A stretch of 12,711 bases of DNA from an uncultured Erysipelotrichaceae bacterium (GTDB lineage: Bacteria > Bacillota_I > Bacilli_A > Erysipelotrichales > Erysipelotrichaceae). How positions within the stretch are numbered: position 1 is the first letter of the stretch; every line of letters begins with the position of its first letter. The translations under genes and the position numbers were made by a program. This document shows positions 7,164 through 12,711 of the stretch, piece after piece. The DNA lies in assembly GCA_934675465.1 (NCBI GenBank), contig CAKUQM010000042.1, positions 1 to 12,711 of the forward strand. Reading direction: 5' to 3'. The notes under the pieces are model-generated. The model saw only the letters and a list, made by a program, of their open reading frames with translations. It was not told the DNA's origin and did no database searches.

Positions 7164-8696
7164 TTATTTTTTCTCATATTTTTTTAAGCCATCATCATAC
7201 ATTTTTAATACATTGTTAGAGTCTCTAACACAGGTAGATGAATTATAGATGATATTTTCATCTATAAGCTCTTCGATTATTTCTCTAAAAGTTTTAGAAG
7301 CATTACCAGAATAACCCAAACTCCTATACAATTCATTTGCTGAATAGCTTTCTTTATCTAGGGTTTCTAATATTAATTCTTTATTCTCATCCTTACTTCT
7401 ACGTTTCTTTTTTATATTTTCCAATTTACTGTTTAAATAGTCATCATTTATAAATGCCTCATGTATAGGTATGGTTACAGAGAAGAACGTTCTATCTTCA
7501 TCGGTTAGGAATATTGGCAAAGGAGAGCCGTTTTTCTTAATCTCTCTTATAGCTGTTGGTATACCAGTGTTTCTTCCTTCAACCAGATGTAATTCTTTTA
7601 AGAAATCACCAATTCTTCTGTTTCTATATCTTCTAGTCCTCATTTGAAAATTTTTGATATCTTCATCAGTTATAGATCTATCAGGACCAGGGGCGCTTGT
7701 GATTTCTATTTTGTCACTTTCTATCCTAACAGTAATTGGTTCGTGTATTTGATATGATTTATGATAAATAGCATTTGATAAGAATTCTTCTATAGCTTCA
7801 TAGCTATAATTTTTAATTCTAATAGCTTCAGCTTAGCCACTTACCTTAAAAACTTTTTCAGCAATAACGTTACTCCGGATATAATCAAGAGCATTTCTTA
7901 ATTGCACATCAATAGGACCTTGAAACACCCTTTCCACCATTCCATAGCCTGTAGGATCTGGAATATTAACAACCTCTATTTGGCTATACGGGAAAAACAT
8001 ATGGGGTTGATCATTAAAAAATAGTAATCCAACATTTAAAGGTTTATAGTATTCAGCTGGACCATCAGCGATTCTTAGATTTCTAGCTAATTGATTAAGA
8101 CTTAAATCGTCAACATTAACAAGTAAACTACTATTAATATTTTGTAAATAATCATAAATACGACTTCGTTTTAAATCATTCATTTCTGCCTTTGGATTGA
8201 TACGATCATCAAAAGGAATATTATGAGACAAGGAAAGCAGTTCTTTTACGTCCAAATCCGTTGCTTCAATCGTACTAGATAGTTTTCTAATATAATAATT
8301 TTTTTCACTATTCTTAGTACTAGGATATTTAGGACATGCATAGGGTCTTTCATACCCACCAGGACACCATATTAACAACAGCATTTTCCCATCAAAGTTA
8401 ACAGGTTCTGTTTGAGGAATATATACAGGTTTTAAAAATTTGCAGTACCTTAACAATTCTTTTTGTATCTTATCTATAGATCCACGTTCAATTCCTTTTA
8501 CAGGTCTTACGACTTTCCCATCTTTTTCATTTGCACCTAAAACTATATATCCACCGCCCCAATTATCAATATCATTCGCGAATGCACTAATAGTCTTTAA
8601 AGTTGTTTCTGGATTCCAATTTTCTTTAAATTCTATTCTAGCCAACTCAACAACATTTTCATTCAATAATGTTTCAATGCTAATTGGAATTGCCAT
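7164..8696 (-). pseudogene. AlbA_2/Schlafen-type ATP-binding regulator interrupted by one in-frame stop
   Basis: Read through one stop, this is a 510-residue AlbA_2/ATPase/winged-helix protein. The AlbA_2 domain (about 12-140) shows ARIEFKENWNPETTLKTI, AFANDIDNWGGGY and VRPVKG. The ATPase-like domain has YEAIEEFLSNAIYHKSY, then SAPGPDRSI, RRYRNRRIGDFLKEL, VEGRNTGIP and LTDEDRTFF. A winged helix closes the protein (LILETLDKESYSANELYRSLGY). A TAA at 7835-7833 replaces codon 288, in VFKVSG*AEAIRI. The frame is open and conserved in character on both sides, so a single base change, for example AAA Lys to TAA, explains it. I start at ATG 8696, eight bases after AGGAGG; ATG 8702 is only two bases from it. 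The stop separates AlbA_2 from the ATPase domain. The right-hand piece lacks a ribosome binding site. It is a distant relative of the gene at 3555-4952, not a recent duplicate. A sequencing error is possible. Confidence 0.85.
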
Positions 8697-8713
8697 TATC
8701 ATATCCTCCTGTG

Positions 8714-8751
8714 CTTACGACTTACTTACGACTATATAATTTAGTCGTAAG
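8714..8751. repeat. Operator-like cluster: CTTACGACT direct repeats and a perfect inverted repeat
   Basis: CTTACGACT lies at 8714-8722 and again at 8725-8733, eleven bases apart. The second copy extends to CTTACGACTA (8725-8734) and pairs with its exact inverse TAGTCGTAAG at 8742-8751 across a seven-base AT spacer. On the minus strand the spacer and arm hold TATATA/TATAGT, a plausible -10 box for the broken AlbA_2 gene, with its AGGAGG at 8710-8705. Binding here would block that promoter. The plan matches the cluster at 4990-5027 but the sequence differs. Confidence 0.75.
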
Positions 8752-8777
8752 TAATCAGACTCAATATAACTCTACAC

Positions 8778-8812
8778 AAAAAGTGATTCCTAATCATAAT
8801 TCAGGAATCACT
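8778..8812 (-). terminator. Terminator of the polysaccharide operon
   Basis: AGTGATTCCT and AGGAATCACT form a perfect 10-bp stem with an eleven-base loop, followed on the minus strand by TTTTTGTG. The stop codon TGA of the UPF0158 gene lies within the first arm. It closes the rfbB-to-UPF0158 unit just upstream of the AlbA_2 pseudogene promoter. Confidence 0.88.
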
Positions 8813-9209
8813 CAATTACTTCAATATCATTTTCCTCACACCACTCAAGGGCAATCTCTTTATATTGTTGATCACGATACTTATACCATTCATTTGCCAT
8901 ACCAATTTCATGTAGTTTATCTTTAAATCTTCTAAAGGCACCCCTTCCCTGTATTGCATTATATAAGATAGTTTGGTTCTTTCCTTTAGGTAAAGAATAG
9001 ACAAAGTTTTCCATCATACGATATTCATTAATATCGTAACTATCAGGTAATCTAATATAGTCATCATCTTCATCATGTTCTTCTTCACCATCATCAAAAT
9101 ATTTTGAGAAAAAGACTATCTTCTCTTTATTTATAGAATAGCAACAGCTTATTTCATCGTTGCCAGCTTCTTCTAAAGCTAATAGAACATCTTGTAATTT
9201 TACTTTCAT
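8808..9209 (-). CDS. UPF0158 family protein
   Basis: A 133-residue soluble acidic protein of the UPF0158 family, whose function is not established. Conserved segments visible are YIRLPDSYDINEYRMMENFV (about 51-70), the NAIQGRGAFRRFKDKLHEIG block (about 84-103), and EWYKYRDQQYKEIALEWCEEN near the end. No signal peptide or membrane segment is seen. Its ATG overlaps the epimerase stop codon (ATGA, 9209-9206). AAGGAG lies eleven bases before the start inside the epimerase gene, so its translation is probably coupled to that gene. A strong terminator overlaps its stop. Being last in a polysaccharide operon suggests co-expression with surface-polymer synthesis, but no role can be assigned from sequence. 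Confidence 0.88.
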   Translation of the reverse strand: MKVKLQDVLLALEEAGNDEISCCYSINKEKIVFFSKYFDDGEEEHDEDDDYIRLPDSYDINEYRMMENFVYSLPKGKNQTILYNAIQGRGAFRRFKDKLHEIGMANEWYKYRDQQYKEIALEWCEENDIEVIE

Positions 9210-10258
9210 ACTCTATAAAACTCCTTATACCACTTAGCAAAGTTTCTGAGACCTGTTCTTAGTGGTGTACTAGGTTTAAAGCCAAAGTCCTTTTCAAGTG
9301 GTGTTGTATCAGCATAAGTAATAGGTACATCACCTGGTTGCATTGGAACTAGTTTCTTATGTGCTTCAAAATCATAGTCTTTAGGTAAGACACCTGCATC
9401 TATTAATTCTTGTTGAAGGATGTCTACAAAGTCTAATAGGTTTTCAGGATTTTGATTACCTATGTTATAAACTGCATATGGTGGTATAGGTAAACCATCT
9501 TCACCTAGTTTTTTATCAGGAGCACCCTGCATTACTCTTTTAACGCCTTCTACAATATCATCAATGTATGTGAAGTCTCTTTTACAGTTACCATAGTTAA
9601 AGATCTCTATTGTTTCGCCCTTTAACAACTTATTAGTAAAGCCAAAATAGGCCATATCAGGTCTTCCTGCTGGTCCATATACTGTAAAAAATCTAAGGCC
9701 AGTAGAAGGAATGTTATATAACTTACTATAAGCATGTGCCATTAGTTCATTACTCTTTTTAGTAGCTGCATATAGTGATACTGGATTATCTACTTTATCA
9801 TCTGTACTGTATGGTACTTTCTTATTAGAGCCATATACTGAAGAAGACGATGCATATACTAAGTGTTCTACTTCATTGTGTCTACATCCTTCTAGGATAT
9901 TATAGAAGCCTATTAGATTAGATTTGATATAAGCATCAGGATTAGTGATACTATAGCGTACACCAGCTTGTGCAGCTAGGTTTACTACAACACTTGGCTT
10001 ATACTCATTAAATAAGTTATCAATAGTATCTTTATCTGAGATATCACCTTTAATAAAGATAAAGTTCTTATTTAATTTATTAATCTTTTCTAATCTATAT
10101 TCTTTTATAGATACATCATAATAATCGTTCATATTATCAATACCAATGATCTTTATATCATCTACAGTATTGAATAATTCTTTTACTAGGTTACTACCAA
10201 TAAAGCCTGCAGCACCTGTTATAAGTATTGTCTTTCCTTTTAAGTTTATTTTGTTCAT
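9206..10258 (-). CDS. NAD-dependent epimerase, probably UDP-glucuronate 4-epimerase
   Basis: An extended short-chain dehydrogenase/reductase of 350 residues. The Rossmann signature TGAAGFIGS lies at 14-22, the Ser-rich catalytic segment SSSSVYG at 137-143, and the catalytic YxxxK as YAATK at 163-167. The stretch VYGPAGRPDMAYFGFT followed by GNCKRDFTYIDDIVEG is typical of UDP-glucuronate 4-epimerases, which convert UDP-glucuronate to UDP-galacturonate. A UDP-glucose 4-epimerase activity cannot be excluded. I start at ATG 10258 because AAGGGGTG lies five bases upstream; ATG 10276 would place it inside the gene. It follows the LCP gene by 36 bases and overlaps the UPF0158 gene by four. With the rhamnose genes it implies a surface polymer containing rhamnose and a uronic acid or derived sugar. 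Confidence 0.9.
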   Translation of the reverse strand: MNKINLKGKTILITGAAGFIGSNLVKELFNTVDDIKIIGIDNMNDYYDVSIKEYRLEKINKLNKNFIFIKGDISDKDTIDNLFNEYKPSVVVNLAAQAGVRYSITNPDAYIKSNLIGFYNILEGCRHNEVEHLVYASSSSVYGSNKKVPYSTDDKVDNPVSLYAATKKSNELMAHAYSKLYNIPSTGLRFFTVYGPAGRPDMAYFGFTNKLLKGETIEIFNYGNCKRDFTYIDDIVEGVKRVMQGAPDKKLGEDGLPIPPYAVYNIGNQNPENLLDFVDILQQELIDAGVLPKDYDFEAHKKLVPMQPGDVPITYADTTPLEKDFGFKPSTPLRTGLRNFAKWYKEFYRV

Positions 10259-10294
10259 ATAAACACCCCTTATCACTATAAAATTATATGATAT

Positions 10295-11650
10295 TTATTT
10301 TAATAACTCTTCTATTCTTTCACTAGCAGTTCTAACTGTATCTTGATTAGGTATCATAACATAAGCAGCATCGCCAAGTTCTGCACACATTTGTGTAGAA
10401 CCACTTCCATCTACCATATATTGTTCAATAGTCCATTTAGGATTTTTATCTAATTGATATTTAATAAGGCTTGTAATCTCTTCATTAGACATTGTAGTAG
10501 AGAAAGTATCAGCCATAGCATCAATAATGGCTGCATAGTTTGTGATAATACTAGGACTTGTTAACTTATCTATAATGCCCATTAGTACTTGTTGTTGGTT
10601 TCTTGTACGTTGTCTATCGCCTTCACTATAGGCATAACGCTCTCTAGAATAAGCTAGAGCTTGTTTACCATTTAAGTGATTTAGACCTTCTTTTACACTA
10701 AATTCAGGTCTTGTTAGGGCATAGCCTGGTTCTACATAAACATCAACCCCACCTATCGCATCAACTAAGTCGGTCACTGTGTCAAAGCCTACTTTAAATG
10801 TGTAGTTGATTTTAATTCCTAATAAGTTTTCTACTGTACGCTTAGTAGTGTTGGTACCATGAATGCCAGTGTGTGTTATCTTGTCTAATTCACCATACAT
10901 GCATCTATCGTTTTCATCGCAGATTGTAGTTACATAATAGTCTCTTGGAATAGAAGTTAAAAGAATAGTATGAGTATTAGGGTTAACAGTAGCTACCATA
11001 ATCACATCACTTCTACCATATTCATCAAAGCCACCTCTTGTATCAGAGCCTGATATTAAGATATTGAATGATTTGTTGGTAATATCTTCTACTTTATTGG
11101 CCTTATCAGTATTTTCAATTGTCACAACAGTTTGATAAATTACTTTAGTATCATCATCAAAGTCTTCTTTAATGTCTTTTACTTGATCTCTATACGCTTC
11201 ATTAATAATGATGGCATCAACTTCACCGTCATATAAAGCATCCAATAGTTCACTTAAGCTGTTATACTTAGTTGTTTTATATTCTTCTAAGTCAGTTCTA
11301 AAGTAGCCTATTGTAATATTGTTAAGATCATCAAAGTCATTGTCCTTTAAGCTTATTATGCTAATAGTACTCTTAGTTTCATGAGCAGTTCTTGTAATCT
11401 TATTTAGAGCACCGCTTGTTTTTAATAAGTAATAATTACCAAATAAAGATAAAAGTATTATTAGAATTGTTAATACCTTTCCAATTGTTTTCTTGTTTAA
11501 AAGTATTAAAAACACATCCAATAAGACAATAAACACAATAATCAACAATAGATATTTAGTAGCCAATACATTTAGTAAGGCTAATTGTATTAGTAATGTA
11601 GCAGTAAACACAACAAGTAATGTTGTAATAATAATCTTTTCTTTTTTCAT
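10295..11650 (-). CDS. LytR-CpsA-Psr (LCP) family membrane enzyme, Cps2A-like layout
   Basis: LCP enzymes transfer lipid-linked glycopolymers (teichoic acid, capsule, rhamnan) to peptidoglycan on the outer face of the membrane. This 451-residue protein has a short basic N-terminus, three hydrophobic helices at about 5-29, 33-51 and 58-76, an extracellular accessory domain at about 95-190, and a C-terminal LCP domain. Within the LCP domain are SGSDTRGG, GRSDVIMVATVNP, LLTSIPRDYYV with the key Arg near 236, and SRERYAYSEGDRQRTRNQQQ. Three helices plus an accessory domain is the layout of pneumococcal Cps2A. The start is uncertain: ATG 11650 gives a normal KKEK anchor but has no clear ribosome binding site; ATG 11695 adds fifteen residues and lies directly behind a hairpin. 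The gene follows rfbD, fitting attachment of a rhamnose-containing polymer to the wall. Confidence 0.93.
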   Translation of the reverse strand: MKKEKIIITTLLVVFTATLLIQLALLNVLATKYLLLIIVFIVLLDVFLILLNKKTIGKVLTILIILLSLFGNYYLLKTSGALNKITRTAHETKSTISIISLKDNDFDDLNNITIGYFRTDLEEYKTTKYNSLSELLDALYDGEVDAIIINEAYRDQVKDIKEDFDDDTKVIYQTVVTIENTDKANKVEDITNKSFNILISGSDTRGGFDEYGRSDVIMVATVNPNTHTILLTSIPRDYYVTTICDENDRCMYGELDKITHTGIHGTNTTKRTVENLLGIKINYTFKVGFDTVTDLVDAIGGVDVYVEPGYALTRPEFSVKEGLNHLNGKQALAYSRERYAYSEGDRQRTRNQQQVLMGIIDKLTSPSIITNYAAIIDAMADTFSTTMSNEEITSLIKYQLDKNPKWTIEQYMVDGSGSTQMCAELGDAAYVMIPNQDTVRTASERIEELLK

Positions 11651-11698
11651 AATGTAGACTATTGTCTCACTTTTGTTTATTTTTTTAAAGACCATTAA

Positions 11699-11721
11699 TA
11701 AAAGGTGAACGAGTCACCTTA
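11699..11721 (-). terminator. Hairpin overlapping the rfbD stop codon, possible attenuator
   Basis: AAGGTGA and TCACCTT form a 7-bp stem with a five-base loop, and TTATTAAT follows on the minus strand. The rfbD stop TAA sits at the base of the left arm. With no clear promoter for the LCP gene beyond it, partial termination that tapers expression of the downstream genes is the likeliest reading. Confidence 0.6.
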
Positions 11722-12627
11722 TAAGTTTGCTTCCTCAAGATATCTTTTTAGTGCATCTTGCCATGTTGGTAATGGTTTAAAACCATTTTCTATTAGTTTA
11801 GTTTTATCTAATCTACTGTTAAATGGTCTTTTAGCTTTAGATAAGCCATATTCTTCAGTAGTAACAGGAATTACTTTAGTATCTAATCCATATTGTTTAT
11901 AGATTTCTTTAGTAAAGTCATACCAAGAAATATAACCTCCTTCATTAGTCACATGGTAGTAGCCATATTTTTCTGTTTCAATCATGTCTACAAGAAGTCT
12001 TGATAAGTCTAATGTATAAGTAGGGGTACCAATTTGATCATTTACTACTCTTACTTCATCATGGCTCTTGCCCACATTAATCATTGTCTTAATGAAGTTT
12101 TTACCATTTAAGCCAAATACCCATGCGATACGTACAATGAAATATTTATCTAAGATACTACTAACTGCAAGTTCCCCTTCTAGTTTTGTTTGGCCATAGA
12201 CATTAAGTGGTTTATAATCATTACAATCAGGTGACCAAGGTTTAGTTCCTTGTCCATCAAAGACATAGTCAGTAGAGATATAAATCATCTTAGCATCTAT
12301 GTTTCTACATGCCTTGGCGATATTCTCTGTACCATGAGCATTAACGTTTCTAACAAGTTCTACCTTATCATCATCTTCTGCCATGTCTACCGCTGTCCAA
12401 GCTGCACAATGGATAACTGCGTCATAGTTAGCAATAACTCTATTAACTTCTTCTGTATCGGTAATATCTAATTTAACATAAGGCATAGTAGTAACAGGAC
12501 TGAAGTCATTGATACCTACATAAGTATCAGCGATATCAGAGCCTGTTGCTTCATATCCTCTTTTATATAGTTCATTCATGACATCATGGCCAAGTTGGCC
12601 ATTGACGCCTGTTACAAATACTCTCAT
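11719..12627 (-). CDS. rfbD: dTDP-4-dehydrorhamnose reductase
   Basis: This enzyme makes the final step to dTDP-L-rhamnose, reducing dTDP-4-dehydro-L-rhamnose with NAD(P)H in the cytosol. The protein is 302 residues, the normal length. The N-terminus carries the nucleotide-binding GVNGQLG at 7-13. The RmlD segments STDYVFDG (118-125), the catalytic YGQTK (144-148), RIAWVFG, NDQIGTPTYT and the C-terminal RPFNSRLDKTKL are all present. It starts two bases after the rfbB stop codon with only a weak AGAAAG ribosome binding site, so translation is probably coupled to rfbB. It belongs to the dTDP-rhamnose pathway whose other genes (rfbA, rfbC) would lie beyond the window edge. Confidence 0.96.
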   Translation of the reverse strand: MRVFVTGVNGQLGHDVMNELYKRGYEATGSDIADTYVGINDFSPVTTMPYVKLDITDTEEVNRVIANYDAVIHCAAWTAVDMAEDDDKVELVRNVNAHGTENIAKACRNIDAKMIYISTDYVFDGQGTKPWSPDCNDYKPLNVYGQTKLEGELAVSSILDKYFIVRIAWVFGLNGKNFIKTMINVGKSHDEVRVVNDQIGTPTYTLDLSRLLVDMIETEKYGYYHVTNEGGYISWYDFTKEIYKQYGLDTKVIPVTTEEYGLSKAKRPFNSRLDKTKLIENGFKPLPTWQDALKRYLEEANL

Positions 12628-12629
12628 AT

Positions 12630-12711
12630 TTATTTTCTTTCTGTATAATTCTTTTCAATCCACTTTAGGTATTCACCAGATGTACACTCCTTAGTCCATT
12701 TTCTTCCTTCA
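12630..12711 (-). CDS. rfbB: dTDP-glucose 4,6-dehydratase, last 27 codons only
   Basis: The visible tail reads EGRKWTKECTSGEYLKWIEKNYTERK and then stops. It closely resembles the end of RfbB/RmlB enzymes, for example the SGAYQSWIEQNYEGRQ ending of the E. coli protein as I recall it. The dehydratase makes dTDP-4-dehydro-6-deoxyglucose, the second step of dTDP-rhamnose synthesis. Its position two bases before rfbD fits. The catalytic part lies outside the window, so the call rests on 26 residues and context. Confidence 0.8.
   Translation of the reverse strand, partial: EGRKWTKECTSGEYLKWIEKNYTERK

Noticed and set aside
7164..7643. Independent 159-codon gene starting at ATG 7643
   Set aside because: It is in frame with the upstream part, lacks a ribosome binding site, and begins in the middle of the ATPase-like domain, so it is the tail of the broken AlbA_2 gene.
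8684..8926. Plus-strand open frame of 80 codons across the palindrome and the operon terminator
   Set aside because: It runs through a promoter, a palindrome and a terminator and is antisense to the UPF0158 end; no family resemblance.
11705..11902. Plus-strand open frame of 65 codons opposite rfbD
   Set aside because: Antisense to the conserved rfbD C-terminus and beginning in the rfbD hairpin; no supporting signals.

Overview
The window is AT-rich, compact bacterial chromosome with strong AGGAGG ribosome binding sites, single-domain NifU, a YugI-type S1 protein beside pgi, and an LCP wall-polymer enzyme with the three-helix Cps2A layout. This points to a low-GC Gram-positive (Bacillota). 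An Erysipelotrichia-like or related gut lineage is my guess, from style rather than a marker gene. All genes except the NifU-like one lie on the minus strand.

Right to left in the direction of transcription, bases 12711-8808 are the tail of a cell-surface polysaccharide operon: the end of rfbB, rfbD (dTDP-rhamnose synthesis), a membrane LCP ligase, a UDP-glucuronate 4-epimerase, and a UPF0158 protein that overlaps the epimerase by four bases. A strong terminator closes the unit at 8778-8812.

Bases 8751-7164 hold a broken copy of an AlbA_2/Schlafen-type regulator (AlbA_2, ATPase-like domain, winged helix). One in-frame TAA interrupts it, and the reading frame is otherwise open on both sides. 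A perfect 10-bp inverted repeat plus a third direct copy sits over its promoter region. Bases 7021-7163 show no gene.

Bases 6734-6994 encode the NifU-like Fe-S protein on the plus strand, transcribed divergently from an S1-domain protein and pgi (6683-5051), which overlap by eight bases. A terminator built into the pgi stop codon follows. Bases 5027-3555 hold a second, intact AlbA_2/ATPase/winged-helix gene, again with direct and inverted repeats over its promoter but with a different repeat sequence. Next come trigger factor (tig) and Lon protease (lon, cut by the window edge). They form a protein-quality-control pair separated only by a short hairpin.

The most interesting signal is the pair of AlbA_2/winged-helix genes. 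They are distant relatives placed between housekeeping genes. Each has its own operator-like repeat cluster of similar plan but different sequence, which suggests two self-regulated accessory modules, one of them inactivated or recoded.
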